Shown: piece after piece, positions 27,170 to 35,960 of the stretch
How positions within the stretch are numbered: the first letter of the stretch is position 1
How the letters are laid out: the number at the start of each line of letters is the position of its first letter
Assembly: GCF_001598035.1 (NCBI RefSeq)
Contig: NZ_CP014835.1
Location: forward strand, 62,001 to 126,000
DNA from: Streptococcus halotolerans
GTDB lineage: Bacteria > Bacillota > Bacilli > Lactobacillales > Streptococcaceae
Length of the DNA stretch: 64,000 nt
Direction of reading: 5' to 3'
Notes under the pieces: generated by a model
The model's database searches: none
Told to the model about the DNA's origin: nothing
Seen by the model: only the letters and a program-made list of their open reading frames with translations
Translations under genes and position numbers: made by a program

Positions 27170-27935
27170 AATCAATTAATGTTGCCCAGTAGCTAATGCT
27201 AGCCGTCAAAAAAGCAGCGCAGCCTTTTGTAGTGTCATCATAGTAAGTTGTAAAACGTTCATCAGCTATGTACAATTGAGCAATGCCGATATGTTTTTCT
27301 ACTGAGTAATGCTTGTCTGCCATTTGTAGCCACTTTTTATGAAGTTGGGCAATTTCTTTGCTTCTTTCATCTTCCACCGTCCATCCTTCCACTATCGCGT
27401 GATGAAGTAAGCTTTTAATGTCTTGATCTAGCTTTTGCCACTCTTTATAAGTTTCTTCAGTCATCTGAGCAAAGTGTTGGTTAGATTGGCGAATGGCGTC
27501 TTCTCCGTAGGTATTCCGAAGTTCAGCTCCATATTTTGCGTCATTTTCTGCTATCTTTTTTTCTTTAAATGCTTGAAATTTTTCTTGTGTCGTCATTGTT
27601 GATTTTCCTTTCTGTGCTTGAATAGTGTGTTCGAGATTATCAATCATGGCTTCCAATCTAGCCTTTTTAGCTTTTAAATCTAGTAAGTGGTCTTCTAAAC
27701 GAGTCATCATATCAAGATTTTCTTGAATGAGTAATTCCTTAATTTGCTTGAGTTCAAAACCTCGCTCCTTATAAAAAAGAATTTGTTGCAGGATGTCGAC
27801 CTCCTTTTCACCATAAAAGCGGTAGCCACTGTCATTTTTACGAGAAGGCAGAAGTATCCCAATAGCTTCATAGTACCTAAGAGTACGCGTGCTAATCCCG
27901 GAGAGTTCAGCCAACTGCCCAATCGAATAAATCAT
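27168..27935 (-). CDS. MerR-family regulator with TipAS-like drug-binding domain
   Basis: The product is 255 aa. The N-terminal winged helix-turn-helix starts with YSIGQLAELSGISTRTLRYY (about 3-22) and continues through GYRFYGEKEVDILQQI. A coiled-coil dimerisation helix spans about 75-112. The C-terminal part (about 115-255) has the helical layout of the TipAS antibiotic-recognition domain: KFQAFKEKKI, YGEDAIRQSNQ, WQKLDQDIKSLLHHAI, KWLQMADKHYSVE and YIADERFTTYYD. TipAL-type proteins activate their promoters when they bind drugs such as thiopeptides. The start at 27935 has GGGAGGAGA upstream. A promoter with a 19-bp spacer and an internal dyad lies about 70 nt upstream, consistent with autoregulation. 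Confidence 0.9.
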   Translation of the reverse strand: MIYSIGQLAELSGISTRTLRYYEAIGILLPSRKNDSGYRFYGEKEVDILQQILFYKERGFELKQIKELLIQENLDMMTRLEDHLLDLKAKKARLEAMIDNLEHTIQAQKGKSTMTTQEKFQAFKEKKIAENDAKYGAELRNTYGEDAIRQSNQHFAQMTEETYKEWQKLDQDIKSLLHHAIVEGWTVEDERSKEIAQLHKKWLQMADKHYSVEKHIGIAQLYIADERFTTYYDDTTKGCAAFLTASISYWATLID

Positions 27936-28005
27936 GTTCGTCTCCTCCCTATGTCATTTCTTACAAAATACATGAGTGAACAAAATGTTTCCCGTTCACT
28001 ACCTT

Positions 28006-28036
28006 AGTATACAAATTAACGTAAGGTTAATGTCAA
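28006..28036 (-). promoter_or_regulatory. MerR-type promoter with 19-bp spacer and dyad
   Basis: On the minus strand TTGACA (28031-28036) and TATACT (28006-28011) are separated by 19 bp. The spacer region contains the perfect dyad ATTAAC-cttac-GTTAAT. A second dyad AGTGAAC...GTTCACT (27975-28000) lies just downstream. Long spacers bent by the regulator are the hallmark of MerR-controlled promoters. Confidence 0.75.
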
Positions 28037-28682
28037 GTGCTTTTGAGCATTTTTTTCTAGATAATACTACTAGCAGCTGTTTTGAAAAATTAAGAGAACA
28101 CAACTAATGAGATGATTACGATGAAGCGGCGAAGTCTACTCGACTGATAACGCCTTAAAGAAACGAAATGAAATGGTGTGCTTGATAAGTGGTCAGAAAA
28201 CTTTTGCACAAATTATACGATAATAATTGTGAGGACACTGTGGTTCAATCATGATGAAGTCGCTGTAACAAATGTGGGTTTGAATTGCTACCATTGGTTA
28301 CCAAGTCTATCAAAAGAAAATCACCACTTATGCTTACAATTTTTTATGCCCCTGAGCGCAAGCGAGAAGCCTTATAATAGTTGTGTAACATCTTTATTTG
28401 TGAGGGATCATGATGAGACTGATAATGCCAGTCAATTCTTTTTAAGAGCAAGGATTCGGTGATCTAGAAATACGAGCAGGACAAAAATATTTCTAGACAA
28501 GTCTCATAATGTGACATTATTTTTGGGGTCTGTTTTACACTAATTTAGTGAGTATGTTGTATCAATACTATGTCACGATTGTACTGTTTTTGTTTCCTTT
28601 CACTATACTTGGGGATGAGGACCGTCTTGAGCTGAAACAAGTAGCCAAGGGTCTTGACTATGATTGATTGTGTTTCAAATCT
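28037..28682 (+). other. Region without an intact gene
   Basis: Several short frames are present (for example 28178-28462 and a 37-codon frame at 28554-28667 starting MLYQYYVTIVLFLFPF). None has a good ribosome site or recognisable family. It is probably decayed DNA. Confidence 0.35.
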
Positions 28683-28711
28683 TTGAATTGTGTCAAAATG
28701 AACTGTATAAT
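28683..28711 (+). promoter_or_regulatory. Strong sigma-A promoter without an adjacent intact gene
   Basis: TTGAAT (28683-28688), a 17-bp spacer and a perfect TATAAT (28706-28711). It drives transcription into the structured region at 28718-28815. Confidence 0.7.
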
Positions 28712-28717
28712 GAAAGT

Positions 28718-28815
28718 GTGCGTAAATGATTAAAAGAATCTAACCTGTTCGAACAATCGTTAAGGGGTTAGCGAGAGCATGAGCGTTTAAAAATTAGGTT
28801 AGAGCGCTTTTTCCT
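28718..28815 (+). ncRNA. Candidate structured small RNA
   Basis: TCTAACCT (28739-28746) pairs perfectly with AGGTTAGA (28796-28803). It is flanked by AAAA on the 5' side and TTTTT (28808-28812) on the 3' side. Inside lie the hairpin TCGTTAA-GGGG-TTAGCGA (28757-28774, one G-U pair) and the palindrome GTTCGAAC. The upstream promoter is near consensus. An alternative is a gene remnant, since one frame is open for about 45 codons through this region. I do not recognise a named RNA family. Confidence 0.4.
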
Positions 28816-29070
28816 CACGTATGGCATCAATCTTAATACGTTTACTGCTTGCTATACCCTAAAAGAACAAACCAATCTTGAATTGCGAGTGAGTGACTTG
28901 CGTTAAAAGAACAAGCTTTTTTAGAGAAGATTGAGCAAGACTTGCAGCCTTTTTTGGTTGAAAAAGAGGTTTGTCAATCATATTTGTAACAAGACCACTA
29001 GTCGATTTCGTCGTTCTCTATTTTATCTTTTAATGGCGTGCGCAAACAACTAGATAATAAGGAGGAAGTT

Positions 29071-29709
29071 ATGCGTGTATTTGTAGCGGGAGCAACAGGA
29101 CGAGTTGCGGAGCAGTTGATAAAGGAATTGATTGGAAAAGGGCATACCGTAGTTGCTGGGGCAAGAAAGCCAGGTAACGTTATTCATTTGGCAGGAGTTG
29201 AACCAGTTGCCATGGATCTACATGAAGATTTAACAAAACTAGCATCTCTAATCAAAGGAAGCGATGCGGTTTATTTTACAGCTGGATCGCGTGGAAAAGA
29301 TTTGTTGCAAACGGATGCCTTCGGAGCAGTGAAACTCATGCAAGCAGCAGAAGCAGCAAATGTATCGCGTTTTGTTCTGCTTAGCTCTATATTTGCAACT
29401 GAGCCTGAAAAATGGTCAGATCCGAATTTAGCCAAGATTATGAATTATAATATTGCTAAATTTTTTGCCGATCATTGGCTGATGCATCAGACTAAGTTAA
29501 ACTATACGATTGTCCAATCAGGAAATCTGGTCGAGGCAGAATCAGGTTCAGGAAAGATTGCGATCCATGTTTCACAGCCAAAACCTAACACTATTCCAAA
29601 TGTTGCTAAGGTATTGGCAGAGGTTTTGGAGTTTCCAAATACTATCGGTAAAATCATTCAGATGAGTGATGGAGAAACACCAATTACAGATGCTTTGAAC
29701 AGCCTTTAA
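29071..29709 (+). CDS. NAD(P)-binding oxidoreductase (NmrA-like/atypical SDR)
   Basis: The product is 212 aa from ATG 29071, which has a strong AAGGAGGAAG upstream; an in-frame upstream start is rejected. The Rossmann nucleotide loop VAGATGRVAEQL is at residues 5-16. Other landmarks are DAVYFTAGSRGKD (about 70) and FVLLSSIFATEPEKW (about 110), with a YNIAKFFAD segment (about 129) resembling the YxxxK of short-chain dehydrogenases. This is the atypical SDR family (NAD(P)H-binding, PF13460-like), often redox-sensing or quinone-related. It is cytoplasmic and stands alone between non-coding stretches, so context gives no substrate clue. Confidence 0.85.
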   Translation: MRVFVAGATGRVAEQLIKELIGKGHTVVAGARKPGNVIHLAGVEPVAMDLHEDLTKLASLIKGSDAVYFTAGSRGKDLLQTDAFGAVKLMQAAEAANVSRFVLLSSIFATEPEKWSDPNLAKIMNYNIAKFFADHWLMHQTKLNYTIVQSGNLVEAESGSGKIAIHVSQPKPNTIPNVAKVLAEVLEFPNTIGKIIQMSDGETPITDALNSL

Positions 29710-30264
29710 ACGAACAAGCATCCTTTCGAGCCAAAACTACAAAAATAATGGCTATTTTGGTAAAAAGATGTTAATAATGCTCTTCATCAGACCTGACAAG
29801 GACACGGCTATATCCTTGATTCTAACCAGCTATTGAAAAGTGATATCTTGGAAAACCAGTCAACTTTTAAAACTGTTTCGTCACAAGATATGGGGACTTA
29901 AAATCGTAAGAGTAAGCAAAGCAATGATTGCAGTATGAAGTCTCCTAGTTTTTAAACCAGTGGTATATCATGTAGAATCAACTAGCTAAAGAAGGTAGTC
30001 TATGGTAGGTATTGTGGGTCTGAATTGCCATCTTCCCCTAAATCCCTTTCCTCTTTTACTACCACTTGCTATAGACACTAAGGCGACTCGGTAGTGAAGG
30101 AATTACTGTTTAGAAAAGGGAGAAGTTGTGTATAATTGAGCGATTGCAATAGCAGTTATATTGCTGAAAAACGGTAGCCAAAATAAAAAACTAGTTTTCA
30201 ATAATCATTACTAGATTGGCCTTAAAATGAGATAAATGTATTAAATCATCGAACAGGTGACATT
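29710..30264 (+). other. Region without an intact gene
   Basis: About 550 bp of broken frames. One coding-like fragment near 29800-29900 (GYILDSNQLLKSDILENQ) could be an eroded transposase or other protein, but I cannot name it. A TATAAT preceded by TGTG occurs near 30130. Nothing else is supported. Confidence 0.35.
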
Positions 30265-30303
30265 AAAAAGGCAAATCCTTTGAATAGCAGGATTTGCCTT
30301 TTT
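30265..30303 (-). terminator. Terminator of the DUF3397-like gene
   Basis: AAAAAGGCAAATCCT pairs perfectly with AGGATTTGCCTTTTT around a 9-nt loop. Confidence 0.85.
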
Positions 30304-30330
30304 ACGCATTATAAAACACAGATTGCTCCA

Positions 30331-30693
30331 TTAGGAAGAGTACTGAAATAGAAGAATGAGGGTAACTAAGAAGAAAAAAAAGGTTAAAAAGAAATTGAGA
30401 CGCCAAAAAAATTTGAACCATTTCTTATAAGTGAATGTTTTGGTTCTTAGAAATTGCCAAGTAGCAGCAACAATGGCAAGAATAGCAATTGCTATTAAGT
30501 AATAATAGATAAAACTGTGTTTAAAAAATTGTGAACTGGCTACGATTATCTCAAAGATATATAAAGGAATGGTGATATCTGGGAATTTGATACCAAGTCG
30601 CGCTAACTTGAAAAACTTGCAAATAATATAGGTAAAAATAGGGGTTAAAATGAGTAAACTCGCACTGAGTACTTTAAACATGAATACTGACAT
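30331..30693 (-). CDS. Small integral membrane protein (DUF3397-like)
   Basis: The product is 120 aa with four predicted membrane helices: about 4-24, about 42-58, about 62-82 and about 96-117. Charged loops (KFFKLARLG, RTKTFTYKKW) lie between them. Length, topology and placement divergent from rplK agree with the DUF3397 family of Firmicutes, of unknown function. It is transcribed away from the ribosomal protein operon and ends at a perfect terminator. No catalytic residues are visible. The family assignment is from topology and synteny. Confidence 0.7.
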   Translation of the reverse strand: MSVFMFKVLSASLLILTPIFTYIICKFFKLARLGIKFPDITIPLYIFEIIVASSQFFKHSFIYYYLIAIAILAIVAATWQFLRTKTFTYKKWFKFFWRLNFFLTFFFFLVTLILLFQYSS

Positions 30694-30756
30694 ATGCTTA
30701 TTTTAACGATTATCTTGAGTAAAGTAAATCATTTTTAGAAAAAAAGCATAAAAAAC

Positions 30757-30784
30757 TTGAAATTTTATTTAAAACAAGTATAAT
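30757..30784 (+). promoter_or_regulatory. Promoter of the rplK-rplA operon
   Basis: TTGAAA (30757-30762), a 16-bp spacer and a perfect TATAAT (30779-30784), about 80 nt before the rplK start. Confidence 0.75.
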
Positions 30785-30809
30785 AGATGAGTATGCTATT
30801 GGCATGCTT

Positions 30810-30847
30810 GTGGGAGGTAAAAATCTTTAAATTACCGACATAACCAC
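30810..30847 (+). promoter_or_regulatory. Putative L1-binding leader site upstream of rplK
   Basis: GTGGGAGGTAAAAATC (30810-30825) is followed by TTACCGACATAACCAC, so GTGG/CCAC and GGTAA/TTACC can pair around an asymmetric loop. The same 16-mer with two changes recurs before rplA. Ribosomal protein L1 is known to repress its own operon by binding such mRNA mimics of its rRNA site. Confidence 0.55.
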
Positions 30848-30865
30848 AATAGGAGGATTTTATTC

Positions 30866-31291
30866 ATGGCTAAGAAAGTCGAAAACATTGTAAAACTTCA
30901 AATTCCTGCCGGTAAAGCGACACCAGCTCCACCCGTTGGACCAGCACTTGGTCAAGCCGGTATCAACATTATGGGATTCACTAAAGAGTTTAACGCTCGT
31001 ACAGCTGACCAAGCTGGTATGATTATCCCAGTTGTTATCTCAGTATACGAAGACAAATCATTTGATTTCGTTACAAAAACACCACCAGCTGCTGTTCTTT
31101 TGAAAAAAGCTGCAGGTGTTGAAAAAGGTTCTGGTGAGCCAAACAAAACGAAAGTTGCATCAGTTACTCGTGCACAAGTACAAGAAATTGCTGAAACTAA
31201 AATGCCAGATTTGAACGCAGCATCAGTTGAGTCTGCTATGCGTATGATCGAAGGTACTGCTCGTTCTATGGGATTCACTGTTACTGATTAA
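30866..31291 (+). CDS. rplK: Ribosomal protein L11
   Basis: The product is 141 aa, the standard length. The N-terminal domain has [20 protein letters not shown] (about 9-28), with the conserved proline-rich loop that thiopeptide antibiotics contact. The C-terminal rRNA-binding domain includes [14 protein letters not shown] and ends with GTARSMGF. It binds the GTPase-associated centre of 23S rRNA. ATG 30866 follows AGGAGG. It is first in a two-gene operon with rplA, preceded by a clear promoter and an apparent L1 control site. The nearby TipAL-like regulator (27168) is of a type that senses thiopeptides, which target L11, but this may be coincidence. Confidence 0.98.
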   Translation: MAKKVENIVKLQIPAGKATPAPPVGPALGQAGINIMGFTKEFNARTADQAGMIIPVVISVYEDKSFDFVTKTPPAAVLLKKAAGVEKGSGEPNKTKVASVTRAQVQEIAETKMPDLNAASVESAMRMIEGTARSMGFTVTD

Positions 31292-31344
31292 TCAGTAAGA
31301 GACCCTGAACCCGCTAAACTTCATCGTCTATTTCGATGAGTGAC

Positions 31345-31371
31345 GTGGGAGATGAAAATCGCTATTACCAC
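31345..31371 (+). promoter_or_regulatory. Putative second L1-binding site upstream of rplA
   Basis: GTGGGAGATGAAAATC (31345-31360) is followed by GCTATTACCAC, allowing GTGG/CCAC pairing around the GATGAAAATC loop. It lies in the 101-nt rplK-rplA gap, about 20 nt before the rplA start, next to a CATCG/CGATG hairpin. Confidence 0.55.
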
Positions 31372-31392
31372 ATTACAAGGAGAAATTTTATA

Positions 31393-32082
31393 ATGGCTAA
31401 AAAAAGTAAACAAATGCGTGCTGCGCTTGAAAAAATCGACAGCACAAAAGCTTACAGCGTTGAAGAAGCTGTAGTGCTTGCTAAATCAACAAACTTCGCA
31501 AAATTTGATGCAACTGTAGAAGTATCATACAACCTTAACATCGACGTTAAGAAAGCTGATCAACAAATCCGTGGTGCAATGGTATTGCCTGCTGGAACTG
31601 GTAAAACTTCTCGCGTTCTTGTTTTTGCACGTGGTGCTAAAGCTGAAGAAGCTAAAGCAGCTGGTGCAGACTTCGTGGGTGAAGACGACCTTGTTCAAAA
31701 AATCCAAGGTGGTTGGTTAGATTTTGATGTTGTTATCGCAACACCTGATATGATGGCAGTTGTGGGTCGTCTTGGACGTGTCCTTGGACCTCGTAACCTT
31801 ATGCCAAACCCTAAAACTGGTACAGTAACTATGGATGTTGCTAAAGCAGTTGAAGAGTCTAAAGGTGGTAAAATCACTTACCGTGCTGACAAAGCTGGTA
31901 ATGTTCAAGCTCTTATTGGTAAAGTATCATTTGAAGATGACAAATTGGTTGAAAACTTTAGAGCTCTTAACAACGTTATCGTTAAAGCAAAACCATCAAC
32001 AGCTAAGGGTACTTACATCACAAACTTGACACTTACTACAACTCAAGGTGTTGGTATCAAAGTTGATCCTAACTCATTTTAA
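31393..32082 (+). CDS. rplA: Ribosomal protein L1
   Basis: The product is 229 aa, the standard length. ATG 31393 (MAKKSKQMR) follows AAGGAG; an in-frame upstream ATG at 31336 is rejected because it would span the leader element. Two-domain L1 features: [20 protein letters not shown] split around the RNA-binding edge, [16 protein letters not shown] (about 127-142) and the C-terminal [16 protein letters not shown]. It binds 23S rRNA at the E-site stalk and is the translational repressor of its operon. It ends 13 nt before a strong terminator. Confidence 0.98.
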   Translation: MAKKSKQMRAALEKIDSTKAYSVEEAVVLAKSTNFAKFDATVEVSYNLNIDVKKADQQIRGAMVLPAGTGKTSRVLVFARGAKAEEAKAAGADFVGEDDLVQKIQGGWLDFDVVIATPDMMAVVGRLGRVLGPRNLMPNPKTGTVTMDVAKAVEESKGGKITYRADKAGNVQALIGKVSFEDDKLVENFRALNNVIVKAKPSTAKGTYITNLTLTTTQGVGIKVDPNSF

Positions 32083-32094
32083 TCAGTAGTTTAT

Positions 32095-32115
32095 AAAAGG
32101 TGCTTACTTCGGTAA
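32095..32115 (+). terminator. Terminator of rplK-rplA
   Basis: AAAAGGtGCTTAC-ttcg-GTAAGcCTTTTTT, a stable UUCG tetraloop hairpin. Confidence 0.9.
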
Positions 32116-32470
32116 GCCTTTTTTATTGGCGTTAGATTGATATGTTGACTGAATACATACTCTGCCAAAAGAAAAGACTAAGAATGGGACTAATGTCTTT
32201 AGATGATAAAAGAATGGAAACTATAAGATCGAATGGCCAATGAATTCGGGTCTTAGAAACGTTTTCTGATTAAGTCTTTTGAGAGCTTTTCTTTACCATA
32301 TAAAATGAAAAGAGAGGATAAAATAATTTCAAAAGACCTTTTTCATCAAGCTAAATTGACCAAAAAGTACAAAATCACAGTACAATGAGACTATTAAATT
32401 AAGCTTCTTTATGATAAAATGGTAAAGATAATGATGTGTTATCATGTTAATTAGCATTGAGGAGAAGAAC
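32116..32470 (+). other. Intergenic region with the pyrH promoter
   Basis: No coding frame is supported. TTGACC (32356-32361) and TACAAT (32381-32386) are separated by 19 bp and could be the pyrH promoter; TATGATAAAATGG near 32412 is an alternative. The rest is AT-rich spacer. Confidence 0.4.
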
Positions 32471-33196
32471 ATGGTTCAACCAAAATATAAACGTGTTTTG
32501 ATTAAATTATCTGGAGAAGCTCTTGCTGGAGAGCGTGGTGTCGGTATTGACATCAAGACAGTTCAAGAGATGGCAAAAGAAATTGCTGAGGTTCATGCAT
32601 CAGGCATACAGATTGCCCTTGTTATTGGTGGTGGAAACCTTTGGCGTGGGGAGCCGGCTGCAGAAGCTGGGATGGATCGTGTTCAAGCGGATTATACGGG
32701 TATGCTTGGTACGGTTATGAATGCTCTTGTTATGGCTGATAGTCTTCAACAAGAAGGAGTTGATACACGTGTTCAAACAGCTATTGCCATGCATAATGTA
32801 GCCGAGCCTTATATTCGTGGACGAGCGCTTCGTCATCTCGAGAAAAATCGTGTGGTTATTTTCGGCGCTGGAATTGGTTCTCCCTATTTTTCAACTGATA
32901 CGACAGCTGCTCTTCGTTCTGCTGAAATTGAAGCAGATGCCATCCTTATGGCTAAAAATGGTGTAGATGGTGTCTACAATGATGACCCCCGCAAAAATGC
33001 TGATGCCGTGAAGTTTGATGAATTGACCCACGGTGAAGTGATTAAACGCGGTTTAAAGATTATGGATGCCACAGCATCAGCGATTTCGATGGATAATGAT
33101 ATTGATTTGGTAGTCTTTAATATGAATGAGCCAGGCAATATTAAGCGTGTGGTTCTTGGAGAGCCAATCGGTACGACAGTATCAAATAAAGCATAA
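32471..33196 (+). CDS. pyrH: UMP kinase
   Basis: The product is 241 aa. ATG 32471 ([10 protein letters not shown]) follows GAGGAGAAG. Amino acid kinase fold: [13 protein letters not shown] (about 7-19), [11 protein letters not shown] (about 52-62), [19 protein letters not shown] (about 129-147), [13 protein letters not shown] (about 166-178) and [11 protein letters not shown]. It phosphorylates UMP to UDP with ATP, is allosterically inhibited by UTP in this family, and is distinct from eukaryotic UMP/CMP kinases. It forms an operon with frr 18 nt downstream, the usual bacterial pairing. Confidence 0.97.
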   Translation: MVQPKYKRVLIKLSGEALAGERGVGIDIKTVQEMAKEIAEVHASGIQIALVIGGGNLWRGEPAAEAGMDRVQADYTGMLGTVMNALVMADSLQQEGVDTRVQTAIAMHNVAEPYIRGRALRHLEKNRVVIFGAGIGSPYFSTDTTAALRSAEIEADAILMAKNGVDGVYNDDPRKNADAVKFDELTHGEVIKRGLKIMDATASAISMDNDIDLVVFNMNEPGNIKRVVLGEPIGTTVSNKA

Positions 33197-33214
33197 AAGG
33201 ATAAAGGAAACAAA

Positions 33215-33772
33215 ATGACAAAAGAAATTATTACAAAAGCTAAAGAACGTTTTGAACAATCTCACCAATCGCTTGCTCGTGAATTTGCTAGTATTCGTGC
33301 TGGACGTGCTAATGCCAGTCTTTTGGACCGCATTCAAGTGGAATACTATGGAGCACCAACGCCTCTTAACCAACTAGCATCAATCACTGTACCAGAAGCT
33401 CGTGTCCTTTTGATTTCACCATTTGATAAATCTTCTATTAAGGATATTGAACGTGCGATCAATGAATCTGATCTTGGCATTAACCCTGCAAATGATGGTT
33501 CGGTTATTCGCTTGGTAATCCCACCACTTACGGAAGAAACTCGTAAAGAGCTTGCTAAAGAAGTGAAAAAAGTTGGGGAAAACTCAAAAGTTGCTATCCG
33601 TAATATTCGTCGCGATGCTATGGATGAAGCTAAAAAGCAAGAGAAGGATAACGAAATTACTGAAGACCAATTGCGTAGCCTTGAAAAAGATATTCAGGCA
33701 GCAACGGATGAAGCGGTTAAACATATCGACAGCATGGTTGCCAATAAAGAAAAAGAACTATTAGAAGTTTAA
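33215..33772 (+). CDS. frr: Ribosome recycling factor
   Basis: The product is 185 aa, the exact standard length. Characteristic segments are [19 protein letters not shown] (about 22-40), [20 protein letters not shown] split around the domain II hinge, and the C-terminal [12 protein letters not shown] and [12 protein letters not shown] helices of the three-helix bundle. With EF-G it splits post-termination ribosomes. ATG 33215 follows GATAAAGGA. It is the second gene of the pyrH-frr operon. Confidence 0.98.
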   Translation: MTKEIITKAKERFEQSHQSLAREFASIRAGRANASLLDRIQVEYYGAPTPLNQLASITVPEARVLLISPFDKSSIKDIERAINESDLGINPANDGSVIRLVIPPLTEETRKELAKEVKKVGENSKVAIRNIRRDAMDEAKKQEKDNEITEDQLRSLEKDIQAATDEAVKHIDSMVANKEKELLEV

Positions 33773-33869
33773 GTTTAAACCATTATAAAATAAGAGGCGG
33801 TGTGATGAAAGACCCGAGTTGGGCGATTTGTCCCACGGCCTTTTTCTTAAAAGAAATAGAGAAACCAAT

Positions 33870-34727
33870 ATGAATGAACTATTAGGAACTGTTATCAGTG
33901 GTTTGGTAACAGATGAAAATACACAAGCCTATTTTGTACAAAAAGATGGCATCACCTTTTCCCTTTCTAAAGAAGAGGGAACACATCAATTAGGCGACAT
34001 GGTTAAAGGATTTGCTTATACTGATATGAAGCAAAAGCCACGTTTAACAACCAAAGAAGTGGCTTCGACCAGAACTAGCTATGGTTGGGGAACAGTGACA
34101 GATGTTCGTCGTGATTTAGGTGTTTTTGTGGATGCTGGAATTCCAGATAAGGAAATTGTTGTTTCGTTGGATGTGCTTCCAGAAATGAAAGAATTATGGC
34201 CTAAAAAGGGAGACCGTTTGTACATAAAGCTTGATGTTGACCGTAAAGATCGTATTTGGGGCTTGCCCGCTGAAGCTGACGTTTTTCAGAAAATGGCTGG
34301 ACCAGCTTACGATAATATGCAAAACCAAACTTGGCCAGCTATTGTTTACCGTCTCAAACTGTCAGGTACTTTTGTTTATCTACCAGAAAACAATATGTTA
34401 GGATTTATCCATCCAAGTGAGCGCTATGCTGAGCCGCGTCTCGGTCAGGTTTTAGATGCTCGTGTTATTGGGTTCCGAGAGATTGACCGCACTCTGAATC
34501 TATCGATTAAACCGCGTTCTTTTGAAATGTTGGAAAATGATGCTCAGATGATTTTAACTTATTTAGAGGCTAATGGAGGGTTTATGACGCTTAATGACAA
34601 ATCCACCCCAGAAGATATCAAGGCAACTTTTGGGATTTCTAAAGGGCAGTTTAAAAAAGCTTTAGGTGGTTTGATGAAGGCTAACAAAATCAAACAAGAT
34701 AGGTCAGGAACAGAGTTAATTGATTAA
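33870..34727 (+). CDS. cvfB: S1-domain RNA-binding regulator CvfB
   Basis: The product is 285 aa from ATG 33870 (MNELLGTV); an in-frame start at 33819 is less likely. The layout is tandem S1-like OB domains: about 1-60, about 66-135 (YGWGTVTDVRRDLGVFVDAGI), about 140-215 (GTFVYLPENNMLGFIHPSER), then a winged-helix end (KATFGISKGQFKKALGGLMK, about 250-270). CvfB proteins bind RNA and affect virulence factor expression in staphylococci and streptococci. The ribosome site is weak (AGAGAAA). It follows frr by about 100 nt and is closed by a terminator. Confidence 0.92.
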   Translation: MNELLGTVISGLVTDENTQAYFVQKDGITFSLSKEEGTHQLGDMVKGFAYTDMKQKPRLTTKEVASTRTSYGWGTVTDVRRDLGVFVDAGIPDKEIVVSLDVLPEMKELWPKKGDRLYIKLDVDRKDRIWGLPAEADVFQKMAGPAYDNMQNQTWPAIVYRLKLSGTFVYLPENNMLGFIHPSERYAEPRLGQVLDARVIGFREIDRTLNLSIKPRSFEMLENDAQMILTYLEANGGFMTLNDKSTPEDIKATFGISKGQFKKALGGLMKANKIKQDRSGTELID

Positions 34728-34741
34728 TGCTCAAAAGACAG

Positions 34742-34772
34742 AAAAAAATCTCAGACATTCCGAGATTTTTTT
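34742..34772 (+). terminator. Terminator after cvfB
   Basis: AAAAAAATCTC / GAGATTTTTTT hairpin with a nine-base loop. Confidence 0.85.
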
Positions 34773-34874
34773 GTTATACTCAAACAATCAACAGGAGACT
34801 ATTATTGGCTAAGGTTGTTATTGACAGCCTTCTATCTGATGGTAAAATAAGACATAATAGGAAGAGGTACAAGT

Positions 34875-35384
34875 ATGGAAAGAGCAATATTTGCAGGCGG
34901 TTGTTTCTGGTGTATGGTCCAACCATTTGAAGAACAAGAGGGGATTTTATCTGTTCGTAGTGGTTATACAGGCGGTCATGTCCCAAATCCAACTTATGAA
35001 CAAGTTTGCAGTCATACGACTGGTCATACAGAAGCTGTGGAAATTATCTTTGACCCTGAAAAAGTGTCTTACAAGGATTTGGTAGAACTCTACTGGGCGC
35101 AAACCGATCCAACGGACGCTTTTGGTCAGTTTGAAGATCGAGGAGACAATTATCGTCCAGTGATTTATTATTTTGATGAGCGTCAAAAAGAAATTGCTGA
35201 GAAATCTAAGTCTGCTCTTGAAAAATCGGGACGTTTTGATAAACCAATCGTGACAACAATTGAACCGGCTGAGACCTTTTACGAAGCAGAAGATTATCAT
35301 CAAGGGTTCTATAAAACTAATCCGGAGCGTTATGCGGCTTCAAGTGCTATTCGTCATCAGTTTCTAGAGGAGAATTGGCAGTGA
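34875..35384 (+). CDS. msrA: Peptide-methionine (S)-S-oxide reductase MsrA
   Basis: The product is 169 aa. The catalytic motif FAGGCFWCM has the reactive Cys at about 10. Other family landmarks are [20 protein letters not shown] split near residues 28-47, HTEAVEI (about 50), [19 protein letters not shown] (about 70-88) and EDYHQGF (about 139). It reduces methionine-S-sulfoxide in proteins using thioredoxin. ATG 34875 has GGAAGAGG upstream. The stop overlaps the GTG start of the next gene (GTGA), so the two are coupled. No MsrB domain is fused. Confidence 0.96.
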   Translation: MERAIFAGGCFWCMVQPFEEQEGILSVRSGYTGGHVPNPTYEQVCSHTTGHTEAVEIIFDPEKVSYKDLVELYWAQTDPTDAFGQFEDRGDNYRPVIYYFDERQKEIAEKSKSALEKSGRFDKPIVTTIEPAETFYEAEDYHQGFYKTNPERYAASSAIRHQFLEENWQ

Positions 35385-35596
35385 GAAAATCCTTTTACAC
35401 ATGGTTGATGACTGAGCGAAATCCTAAGTCAAATGCGCCAGTAGCTATCTTGGCTGATTTGGCCTTTGAGGATACAACCTTTCCCAAGCATACAGATGAC
35501 TTTGACCTTATCAGTCGTTACTTGGAAGATGAAGCTAGTTTTGCTTTCAATCTGAGTCATTTTGACCAGATTTGGGAAGATTATTTGGCGCATTAG
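35381..35596 (+). CDS. YozE family SAM-like fold protein
   Basis: The product is 71 aa. GTG 35381 lies 8 nt after AGAGGAG and overlaps the msrA stop; a TTG at 35375 sits too close to the ribosome site. Residues 2-12 ([11 protein letters not shown]) and the acidic helical rest ([29 protein letters not shown]) match the YozE/YokU-like UPF0346 family of small Firmicute proteins. Their fold resembles a sterile-alpha-motif bundle and their function is unknown. It is co-transcribed with msrA here, an arrangement conserved in streptococci. Confidence 0.88.
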   Translation: MRKSFYTWLMTERNPKSNAPVAILADLAFEDTTFPKHTDDFDLISRYLEDEASFAFNLSHFDQIWEDYLAH

Positions 35597-35619
35597 TCTA
35601 ATGAAAAATTCCCATTTTA

Positions 35620-35670
35620 TACTGATCCCCAAAAGTTAGACAGAACATCTAGCTTTTGGGGTTCTTTTTT
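35620..35670 (+). terminator. Inverted repeat, terminator-like end of an IS3-type remnant
   Basis: CCCCAAAAG...CTTTTGGGG encloses TTAGACAGAACATCTAG and is followed by T6. GTTAGACAGAACATCT is typical of termini of streptococcal IS3-family elements, so this is both a terminator for msrA-yozE and probably a former IS end. Confidence 0.55.
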
Positions 35671-35671
35671 G

Positions 35672-35960
35672 ATGACATTAAGTAACGACGATCACTGAAG
35701 CCTATATGAGCAAAGAAAAATGGGGGACCTTGTTTTCGACTTAGTCAACAGTATGATGTTATTATTGCTACCATCAAATACCTAATCAAAGGCATGAATA
35801 GGCATGGTGTTGATGCGGTTAGAAAAGGCAAGGACAGTTATTATCCTCCAAATTAAAGAAAGCAATGATAGATAAGGTTCTGGTTGATGGTCACTCACGA
35901 AAGTAGGTTGCCTTAGACGATGCTTTACCAAGCTTTAGTATGCTTTTTAGCCTATCAATG
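35672..35960 (+). pseudogene. Degenerate IS3-family orfA (transposase helix-turn-helix)
   Basis: Pieces of an IS3/IS150-type OrfA can be read across frames: a LSQQYDV-like turn, then ATIKYLIKGMNRHGVDAVRKG, then DSYYPPN. Frameshifts and stops follow (a TAA right after PPN, and a TAG in the downstream VDGHS...VALDYALP-like stretch). OrfB is absent. With the IR-like end at 35620 this marks an old insertion. Confidence 0.6.

Noticed and set aside
28178..28462. A 94-codon frame in the merR upstream region.
   Set aside because: No ribosome site, no recognisable domain, odd composition; probably chance or remnant.
28747..28754. GTTCGAAC resembling a tRNA T-loop.
   Set aside because: No acceptor, D or anticodon stems can be drawn around it; it fits the nested hairpin instead.
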